Source: Willaertia magna (taxonomy: Eukaryota; Heterolobosea; Eutetramitea; Acrasida; Naegleriidae). From it: 14,211 nt of DNA. Location: the NCBI GenBank assembly GCA_902984215.1, contig CADWAF010000578.1:1-14211 (forward strand), given 5' to 3'. This document shows positions 8,280 through 14,211 of the stretch, one piece after another (within the stretch, counting starts at the first letter, position 1; each line of letters opens with the position of its first letter). The notes under the pieces are model-generated. The model searched no databases, had not been told where the DNA came from, and saw only the letters and a program-made list of their open reading frames with translations. The translations under genes were made by a program, and so were the position numbers.

Positions 8280-8604
8280 AGATTTTAAATAGGATTTAAG
8301 GCAAAAAATCATGACACAATATTCAATTAAAAAAATCAAAATTTCTGTAATTCCATTCATTTACAATGTATTCAATAAATCTCTTCTTTACTTTACATTT
8401 TATCATTTAATTTAAGTTTTGTTAATTGGGTGATTATGCACCTTCTTCAAATGGCGCTGGGAAGTGTTTAACAGATTCAACCAGCCATCAATAAATGACA
8501 AGTTATCTACTTGAAAAAACATATATCAACCCATCACAATCCGTCAATACTTTCAAAATTCACAACAAAAAAAATAACTAATTATTGAACTAACAACAAA
8601 CAAA
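8280..8604. promoter_or_regulatory. Upstream region of the calmodulin-like gene
   Basis: A 325-bp AT-rich stretch with no supported gene. It should hold the promoter and leader of the downstream EF-hand gene. The last 100 bases are C/A-rich (many CAA and ACA), a texture common in leaders here. An 11-codon upstream ORF begins at 8436. Otherwise I see nothing in it. Confidence 0.4.
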
Positions 8605-9057
8605 ATGGAAAGTTTAACTCAACAACAAATCAAAGAATATAAAGAAGCATTCGCATTCTTTGATAAGGATGAAGATGGAAAAGTATCCAAGCAAGATTTA
8701 GAAAAGACTCTCCAAGCATTAGGTGAAAATAAAAATCAAAATGATATTAGAAAGATGATTGAAGAATGTGATCCTTCACGTACTGGATATATTGGTTTTA
8801 CTGAATTCATAACAGTTTTAAGTCAAAAACTTAAAAACACTGATAGAGAAGAAAAATTAAGAGAAGCTTTCCGTGCTTTTGATGAAGAAGGTAAAGGTGT
8901 TATTCCATCTAAAGAATTAAAGGATGCACTCTGCAATTGGGGTGAAAAATTCACAGAATCTGAATGGTCCCAAATGAGACAAGAAATTGGTGCAAAAGAT
9001 TCAGGTGATTTTGATTATGAATTATTCTTAAATAAGATGTTAAACAAACAAAATTAA
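8605..9057 (+). CDS. Calmodulin-like EF-hand protein (possibly a myosin light chain)
   Basis: A 150-residue intronless protein with the two-lobed, four-EF-hand layout and length of calmodulin. It starts LTQQQIKEYKEAFAFFDKD, close to calmodulin and regulatory light chains. Loop 1 (20-31, DKDEDGKVSKQD) keeps calcium ligands although position 12 is Asp instead of Glu. Loop 2 (56-67, DPSRTGYIGFTE) and loop 3 (93-104, DEEGKGVIPSKE) have lost some side-chain ligands. Loop 4 (about 129-140) is degenerate and probably does not bind calcium. This pattern is commoner in myosin light chains and divergent calmodulin-like proteins than in true calmodulin. The start has the A-rich context AAACAAAATGG. It converges with calcineurin B, whose stop lies 227 bp away; the two may share calcium signalling but not a promoter. 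Confidence 0.88.
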   Translation: MESLTQQQIKEYKEAFAFFDKDEDGKVSKQDLEKTLQALGENKNQNDIRKMIEECDPSRTGYIGFTEFITVLSQKLKNTDREEKLREAFRAFDEEGKGVIPSKELKDALCNWGEKFTESEWSQMRQEIGAKDSGDFDYELFLNKMLNKQN

Positions 9058-9095
9058 ATTTGTACAAATTTTAAATAGTATACTAGTTTTTAGAA

Positions 9096-9101
9096 AATAA
9101 A
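9096..9101 (+). terminator. Poly(A) signal AATAAA of the calmodulin-like gene
   Basis: A canonical AATAAA lies 39 bases after the stop, followed by U-rich sequence. The position is right for cleavage and polyadenylation; this is inferred only. Confidence 0.4.
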
Positions 9102-9133
9102 TACATTTTCTAATTTATTCTCATTGTTTTTAT

Positions 9134-9162
9134 TGGTGTCTATCAATGATTGATAGTGGTGT
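9134..9162. repeat. 17-bp perfect palindrome flanked by TGGTGT direct repeats
   Basis: CTATCAAT (9140-9147), a central G (9148) and ATTGATAG (9149-9156) form a perfect dyad. TGGTGT abuts it on both sides (9134-9139 and 9157-9162), in the same orientation. It lies between the 3' ends of two convergent genes. It could be a protein-binding dyad, a hairpin in the 3' regions of both transcripts, or a footprint left by an excised element. Confidence 0.6.
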
Positions 9163-9284
9163 GATTTCTTTGTAAGTATCTTTTGGTGAAACAATTCCAT
9201 TTCTTTGAGACAGTAAAGTGACTGATCAACATGATTTACAATAATAAAATTGATATAATTATACATGTTTTATTATTATTATAA

Positions 9285-9907
9285 TTACAAACGAATAGTC
9301 ATCTTATTTTCTAAATCTTGATGAGTAAGTACTTTTCCGAATTCTTCAAAAGAAATTTTACCATCTCCATCTTCATCTGCTTCTAAAATTGTTTTATCTA
9401 CTATTTGTTGTAATTGTACATCACTTAAATTGTTACCAACCATCATTTTCAAAACTGTGAATAACTCTCCATTACTTATAAAACCATCACCATCAATATC
9501 ATAAACTTTAAAAGCGACTAAAATAAAGATTTAATAATTGATCTAATTACTTTTTACTTACATTCTAATTTCTTTTGTTTATCTCCCAAAGCATTGAATA
9601 CAGATAAAGCCGAAATAAATTCTTTAAAGTTGACGGATCCATCACCATTTGCATCGAAGATTGATATTACACGTTTTACTAAAGGATTTACAGCAAGTTC
9701 AGGAATCATTAAAAATTCATCTTTTGTTATATTTCCGTTACCATCTTTATCTAACTTTTTAAATCTTTTATATAACTTTTTAATTTCTTTATGATTAACT
9801 GAAATATTTGTACAATTAGAAGATGAACTAATTAACAACTTACAATTTGTTCCTTTTTGCATTTCTTCAATTTCTTCAGGTCTTAGCGAGCTTGTATTGG
9901 TTCCCAT
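9285..9907 (-). CDS. CNB1: Calcineurin B, regulatory subunit of the Ca2+/calmodulin phosphatase (three exons)
   Basis: Exons 9844-9907, 9562-9798 and 9285-9517 (introns of 45 and 44 bp) give 177 residues, near the 170 of animal calcineurin B. It binds calcium and the catalytic A subunit to form the PP2B phosphatase. MGTNTSS fits the N-myristoylation pattern (Gly2, Ser6). All four EF loops are canonical: 38-49, 70-81, 107-118 and 148-159. Diagnostic blocks include [40 protein letters not shown] and [10 protein letters not shown]. The first intron keeps the frame open if unspliced, so a naive reading runs through it and inserts a Ser/Asn-rich loop before the first EF hand. Removing it gives [13 protein letters not shown], the family sequence. 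The gene diverges from the Rpn2-kinase gene. Identification is firm. Confidence 0.95.
9518..9561 (-). other. Calcineurin B intron 2 (44 bp, phase 1)
   Basis: Donor GTAAGTAA, acceptor TTTATTTTAG. Splicing makes [16 protein letters not shown], the expected entry into the third EF hand. Unspliced, the frame meets a stop within two codons. Confidence 0.93.
9799..9843 (-). other. Calcineurin B intron 1 (45 bp, phase 1, stopless)
   Basis: Donor GTAAGTTG, acceptor ATATTTCAG, with TTCTAATTG as a likely branch site. The length is a multiple of three and it has no in-frame stop. Splicing forms Phe22 and restores the conserved N-terminal helix. Confidence 0.88.
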
Positions 9908-10272
9908 TGTTTAATTGTTATTATCGGACGAGATGAAAGATTTTGGTTGTTGATGAATTGTTAGAAGAACAAATCAAATATTTTTTCTGAATAAAAAAAT
10001 AATGGAATTTGCTGCAAGGGGAAGAAATAAGCAGTAAGATAATAACATTGTTATCCTTGCATGGATTTATATACTTTTGATTAAAACATTCCATTGAAAC
10101 AATAGTTCAAATTAATAAAGCACATCTCCAACCATCAAAGACAATATTATGACTACTCTTGTTCATTGTTTTATTTAAGGTTCATTGGAATGGCCACTCT
10201 ATTTAAAAAAATAAATAGAGGAATTAAAAAGCTAAAAATATTTTAATATCAAGAAAAAAACAAAATTAAAAA
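9908..10272. promoter_or_regulatory. Divergent promoter region, calcineurin B (minus) and Rpn2-kinase (plus)
   Basis: A 365-bp AT-rich gap between start codons pointing apart. A TATA-like stretch (TTTATATACTTT) lies near 10066-10077 and a 9-bp hairpin at 10197-10220. The leader of the plus-strand gene is A-rich (AAAAAACAAAATTAAAAA before the ATG). No known proteasome-gene element is recognised. Confidence 0.45.
10197..10220. repeat. 9-bp inverted repeat with A6 loop upstream of the Rpn2-kinase gene
   Basis: CTCTATTTA (10197-10205), six A residues, then TAAATAGAG (10212-10220) form a perfect hairpin ending 52 bases before the start codon. It may lie in the promoter or the 5' leader. In AT-rich DNA such repeats are not rare, but the CTC/GAG tips make chance less likely. 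Confidence 0.5.
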
Positions 10273-13200
10273 ATGGCCACATCTGCATACAATTCTGCTG
10301 CTGGTATTCTATCTTTATTAGATGAGAATGATCATGACGTACAAGAGATGGCCCTAAAGAAATTAGAAACACTTGTAAATCAATATTGGGCTGAAATATC
10401 TGAATCTATTCGTAAAATGTAAGTGTCTTAATATGAATTGACAATTATTAATAATATTTAGTGAGGGTTTTTATGAAAATCAAAAGTTCCCTAATCGTGA
10501 ATTAGCAGCTTTATTAACATCAAAAGTATATTATCATTTAAATGAATTTGATGAATCTTTACAATTTGCACTTGGTGCTGGAAAATTATTTGATGTTAGT
10601 AAACAAGATGAAGATGAATATGTAAACAAAATTATTGGAAAATGTATTGATACTTATATACGAGTCCGACAAAGTGGACAAAAAGAAGATCCAAGATTAA
10701 CAGATATTGTTGAAAGAATGTTTGATAAATGTTTCCAAGAAGGTGAATATAAACAAGCTTTAGGAATTGCTTTAGAATCAAGAAGATTAGATAAACTTGA
10801 ACAAGCAATTAAGCTTTCACCAAATGTTAGAGAAATGTTAAATTATACATTTGATATTGCAATGAATTTAATTCAAATAAGAGATTTTAGACATAGTGTA
10901 TTAAAATCATTAGTTGAAATTTATAAGCAATCTGATAAAATTGATTATTTTGCTGTTACACAATGTTTAACATTCTTAGATGATGCAAAAGCAGTTGGTG
11001 ACATTTTATATCAATTAGTTACTTCAGAAGATACAGATAAAATTGTAATTGCATATCAAATTGGTTTTGATTTGCATGACCGTGCACCACAACATTTCTT
11101 AGTAACTGCAAGACAAGCATTACTTTCAGATCAAAAATCTCAACAAAAAGATAATCCAATTTCTAACTTACTTAATATTTTATCAGGTGAAATTACAATT
11201 GAACATAATGTTGACTTTTTATTTAGACATAATCACACTGATATTCAAATTTTAAATAATATCAAATCATCATTTGAAAGAAATTCAATTCTTCATTCTG
11301 GTACAATTACTGCAAATGCTTATATGCATGCAGGTACAACTGTAGATAAATTCTTACGTGACAATTTAGAATGGTTAGGTAAGGCAAGTAATTGGTCAAA
11401 GTTTAGTGCAACTGCAAGTTTAGGTGTTATACATAGAGGTCAAATTAAAGATAGTTTAACTATTTTAAAACCATATTTACCAAGTGAAGGTGCTTCAACA
11501 ACTGGCGCTAATGCTGCTTCAGTATTTTCCGAAGGTGGTGCATTATTTGGTCTTGGTATTATTCATTCTAATCACTTAGCAAATGATATGACTGAATATT
11601 TATTAAAGGTTGTAGGAAATCAACAAACTGATCCTGTCACACAACACGGTGCTTGCTTTGGTTTAGGTTTATGTGGAATGGCAACTGAAGATGCTCAATT
11701 ATATGAAAAATTAAAGGATATTCTTTTCTTGGATAATGCAGTTTCTGGTGAAGCAGCTGCAATTGGTATGGGTTTAGTAATGTTAGGAAGTGGTAGTGAT
11801 AAGGCAATTAATGAAATGTTAAATTACGCTCATGAAACAGCTCATGAAAAGATTATTAGAGGTTTAGCTCTTGGTATGGCTTTATGTATGTATGGTAGAG
11901 AAGAAGAAGCAAATACCTTAATTGAAACTTTATCTAATGACAAAGATCCATTGTTAAGATATGGTGGAATGTATATGTATGGTCTTGCTTATGCTGGAAC
12001 TGGAAATAATTCTGTCACTCGTAAACTTTTACAAATTGCTGTTTCTGATGTATCAGATGATGTCAGAAGAGCTGCTGTTATTAATTTGGGATTCTTATTA
12101 TTTAAAACACCAAAACAATGTCCAAGAATTGTATCACTCCTTGCTGAAAGTTATAATCCTCATGTAAGATATGGTGTTGCTCTTGCTGTAGGTATTTCTT
12201 GTGCAGGAACTGGATTAAAAGAAGCTTTAGATTTATTAGAACCATTAGCAAAGGATAGAGTTGACTTTGTTAGACAAGGTTCTCTTATTGCTCAATCAAT
12301 GGTATTAATGCAATTAAATGAAACACAAGAACCAAAAGTAGCAGACTTCCGTAAACATTTACAAAAGACATGGTCAACTAGAACAGAAGATAATTTTAAA
12401 TTACCTGAAAAGCGTAGAGCTTCTATTGGTTCTTACAAACCATGTATAAATGAATTTAATATTTTTAATAAAACTTTTAATTATGAATTTAATGAACTAT
12501 CAAATGATGAAAATGAATTTTTAAATGAAATTAAATCATGTACTTTTATAAAATGTTTTTCTTTTAAAGAAATTGAAATTATTGAAAAATTAGCAACAGG
12601 TGGATTCTCAAATGTTTACAAAATTAAAATTTTAGATAAAATTTATGCTGGAAAGAGAATGTTAAGTAATAGAACTTCTTTAATTAAAAATATAAATAAA
12701 TTTAAAAGAGAATTATTATTAATGAAAAGATTTATTGAATTAAATTGTAATGGAATTACAAAATTAGAAGGTTATTGTTTTGAAAAGGAAAGTAATGAAT
12801 ATTGGATAATTTTAGAATTTATGAATTTAGGTGATTTATATGGAATATTACATTGTAATCATTTAATTAATGATAATTATTTAATTATTGATAAAATTAG
12901 AAATGATTTAAATATTAAATTAAACATAGCTAAAAAGATTGCATTTTGTTTAATGGAAATACATGAAAATACTAAATATGCACATTTAGATATAAAATCT
13001 TTAAATATTTTATTAAATACTAATTTAGATGTTAAATTATCTGATTTTTGTGATGCTAAAAAAGCAATTTTAGATTCAAATCCATTTGAAACACATGGAA
13101 CAATATATTGGAGTAAGTAATTAAATAATTATTTAAATTTATTATTTTAAGTGGCACCTGAATGTATGAAAAAGGAACAATTTTGTTTAAAATCAGATAT

Positions 13201-13462
13201 ATATGGATTAGCTATTATATTTTATGAATTATTAACATTAGAAAAACCTTATAAAGGATTAAATGTATTAGAAGTGAAAGAATTAATGGAAAAGAATGAA
13301 ATTGAACCTTTTAGAATGAAATTTGATCATTTAAAAGAAAAGAATTCAATAACATTAGAATTTATAAAATTAATTGAATGGATGTGGAAAGAAGATCCAA
13401 ATCAAAGACCCAATGCAAGGGAAGTTGTAAATGAATTAAATGAAATAATTTTAAAATTGTAA
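10273..13462 (+). CDS. RPN2: Chimeric proteasome Rpn2 (PSMD1) N-terminal two-thirds fused to a protein kinase (three exons)
   Basis: Exons 10273-10418, 10462-13112 and 13152-13462 (introns of 43 and 39 bp) give 1035 residues. Residues 1 to about 690 are Rpn2, the 19S base scaffold. SAAGILSLLDE opens it, ALGIALESRRLDK is diagnostic, and the PC repeats include FGLGIIHSNH, GACFGLGLCGMA, GEAAAIGMGLVMLG and RYGGMYMYGLAYAGTG, ending QGSLIAQSMVLMQLNE. Normal Rpn2 is about 950 residues; the last repeats and the C-terminal Rpn13-binding part are missing. Instead, after a linker with RRASI, a kinase domain spans about 750-1035: glycine loop LATGGFSNVYK, Lys780, HLD (890-892), DFC (910-912), MAPE (933-936), DIYGLAIIFYELL and QRPN. 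HLD replaces HRD and DFC replaces DFG, but the catalytic Lys and both Asp remain. The kinase looks tyrosine-kinase-like (TKL). No stop or frameshift separates the halves. Confidence 0.88.
10419..10461 (+). other. Rpn2-kinase intron 1 (43 bp, phase 2)
   Basis: Donor GTAAGTGT, acceptor AATATTTAG. Splicing gives ESIRKIEGFYENQKFPNREL, matching the start of the Rpn2 helical region; unspliced, the frame stops one codon past the donor. Confidence 0.92.
13113..13151 (+). other. Rpn2-kinase intron 2 (39 bp, phase 1)
   Basis: Donor GTAAGTAA, acceptor ATTTTAAG. Splicing rebuilds GTIYWMAPE, the activation-segment end found in most kinases, so the intron is certain on protein evidence. It is the shortest of the seven in this window. 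Confidence 0.95.
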
Positions 13463-13543
13463 ATAAGCTTGTTAAAATAGTTTTGTAAAATATTAAACTT
13501 GGAACTTTACTATTTTAAGGTTTTGTACAAAGTAAAAATCGAG

Positions 13544-13612
13544 ATGGTAGGCAAGCAATTCTTTATCTTTTACTTTACGGTGATGATAACAGACCACAAA
13601 ACAAAAAATTAG
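13544..13612 (+). other. Possible upstream ORF of 22 codons
   Basis: An ATG at 13544 opens a 22-residue hydrophobic frame ending TAG at 13610-13612, nine bases before the next gene's ATG. If the leader starts upstream of 13544 it could lower translation of that gene. A second frame is open across the same bases. Function is inferred only. Confidence 0.25.
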
Positions 13613-13621
13613 AAACATAAA

Positions 13622-13864
13622 ATGTCTACAATCAATAATAATAGTGCTAGTAATAATAACGTTGGTACATCAAAGACAAATGAAGGGAATCATTCTCCAT
13701 CCAAGGACTTTCCTTTAAGTAATATTAAAAATAAAGAACCTCTTTTACTTTATGGTGGAGATCTTGCAAGTACTGGAAGAATAAGTATAAGTTGTGGAGC
13801 AATTGATACACCATTATATAGGTCTAGAATAAAAAAGCAAGAACAAGAATTGTTAAAAAAATAA
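13622..13864 (+). CDS. Small protein of unknown function, Asn/Ser-rich N-terminus
   Basis: An 80-residue intronless frame with an A-rich start context (ACATAAAATG). The first 30 residues are low-complexity Asn/Ser/Thr. Residues 39-69 (starting EPLLLYGGDLASTGRIS) have normal composition and look like the conserved part; the last 15 are strongly basic and helix-prone (RIKKQEQELLKK). There is no signal peptide, membrane segment or motif I recognise. It lies 159 bp after the Rpn2-kinase stop and 101 bp before the next small gene, on the same strand. The clean ATG-to-stop frame, leader and downstream AATAAA favour a real gene. Confidence 0.55.
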   Translation: MSTINNNSASNNNVGTSKTNEGNHSPSKDFPLSNIKNKEPLLLYGGDLASTGRISISCGAIDTPLYRSRIKKQEQELLKK

Positions 13865-13895
13865 AAATAATTTCCTTATTTTAAATTTTCTATTT

Positions 13896-13921
13896 ATAAA
13901 ATTGTATAAAATTGTAATAAA
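13896..13921 (+). terminator. Poly(A) region: tandem 10-mer and AATAAA
   Basis: ATAAAATTGT occurs twice in tandem (13896-13905 and 13906-13915), followed at once by AATAAA (13916-13921). It lies about 50 bases after the stop of the 80-residue gene, the right place for polyadenylation. The following gene starts only 45 bases on. Confidence 0.4.
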
Positions 13922-13965
13922 CAAAATTTTAATTTCTAAAATAATTTACAAAAACAAAAGCAATA

Positions 13966-14187
13966 ATGAATTTTCACGACTTGACAAAGAAGTTAAAAGG
14001 AAATATTGTTAATCCAGGTTCTAACGTTGGAGAAAGACAGCCTGAAGAAAAAAAGCAAGAAGATCAAGTTGATTCGTATAGTTGGAAGAATGCTAGTTGG
14101 GACACAAACAATCCATTAGAAGAAGCTTTAAATAAAAGTGACGATCATTCTGGACCAAAAGAAGATGAAAAAATTCCAAATAAATAG
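13966..14187 (+). CDS. Small hydrophilic protein of unknown function
   Basis: A 73-residue intronless frame ending TAG, with start context AAAGCAATAATG. The N-terminus (MNFHDLTKKLKGNIV) is basic and could form a short amphipathic helix. A highly charged middle follows, then SYSWKNASWDTNNPLEEAL (43-61) with two Trp, which looks like a short linear motif; the tail is acidic and Lys-rich. It is probably largely disordered. No domain, signal peptide or membrane segment is seen, and no family is recognised. Tryptophans in an otherwise disordered chain suggest a binding peptide, but that is inference. The gene is in tandem with the other small gene. Confidence 0.55.
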   Translation: MNFHDLTKKLKGNIVNPGSNVGERQPEEKKQEDQVDSYSWKNASWDTNNPLEEALNKSDDHSGPKEDEKIPNK

Positions 14188-14211
14188 AAAGAATAAAAAG
14201 TTTGAAATTGT

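Noticed and set aside
8436..8471. 11-codon upstream ORF before the calmodulin-like gene
   Set aside because: Too short to call, and the leader start is unknown.
8434..8487. Minus-strand peptide WLVESVKHFPAPFEEGA ending TAA, which looks like a protein C-terminus
   Set aside because: A TGA stop lies directly before it in frame, and there is no AG acceptor between that stop and the peptide, so no exon can be built. It may be chance or a remnant.
9594..9794. Plus-strand ORF of 66 codons
   Set aside because: Antisense to the EF-hand exon of calcineurin B.
11961..12167. Plus-strand ORF of 68 codons
   Set aside because: Out-of-frame shadow inside the Rpn2 PC repeats.
12415..12568. A hidden intron at the Rpn2-kinase junction (GTAGAG donor, TTTTAAAG acceptor)
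   Set aside because: The stretch would be about 150 bp, far longer than the seven other introns, has a poor donor and is fully open in frame. Removing it would not restore the missing Rpn2 part.
1..14211. CRISPR arrays, tRNA or rRNA genes, insertion sequences, bacterial operon signals
   Set aside because: None seen on either strand; the genes are eukaryotic with spliceosomal introns.

Overview
The window is nuclear DNA of a compact, AT-rich unicellular eukaryote. The evidence is the gene content: V-ATPase B subunit, AP-1 gamma adaptin, IST1, calcineurin B, proteasome Rpn2 and Yae1. It also carries very short spliceosomal introns, A-rich start contexts, and mostly TAA stops under the standard code. 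The exact lineage cannot be read from the sequence; an amoebozoan or heterolobosean-type protist is a guess only.

Layout. Positions 1-6196 hold five genes in a row on the minus strand: a BPL_N-like amidotransferase-fold protein running off the left edge, a secreted DJ-1/PfpI-family protein, IST1 (three exons), AP-1 gamma adaptin (two exons) and Yae1. A divergent promoter follows, then V-ATPase subunit B on the plus strand. Its product lacks the usual C-terminal 50-60 residues. Downstream are a doubtful minus-strand ORF, a possible 38-residue membrane microprotein and a calmodulin-like EF-hand gene (plus). Calcineurin B (minus, three exons) converges on the EF-hand gene. A second divergent promoter leads to the most striking gene: proteasome Rpn2, cut off inside its toroid repeats and continued in frame into a protein kinase (plus, three exons). 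Two short hydrophilic genes of unknown function close the window.

I rebuilt seven introns by hand, all GT-AG and 39-58 bp. Six have a GTAAGT donor, one GTATGT, and none is in phase 0. Splicing them restores family-consistent proteins: IST1 313 aa, AP-1 gamma 874 aa, calcineurin B 177 aa and the Rpn2-kinase fusion 1035 aa. One calcineurin intron is 45 nt with no in-frame stop, so its retention would give a 15-residue insertion.

The genes are unrelated housekeeping functions (endosomal trafficking: IST1, AP-1, V-ATPase; calcium signalling: calcineurin B, calmodulin-like; protein turnover: Rpn2; Fe-S protein maturation: Yae1) with no sign of one pathway or of mobile elements. The novelty lies in the Rpn2-kinase chimera, the shortened V-ATPase B subunit, the stopless calcineurin intron, two neighbouring amidotransferase-fold genes and a palindrome flanked by direct repeats.
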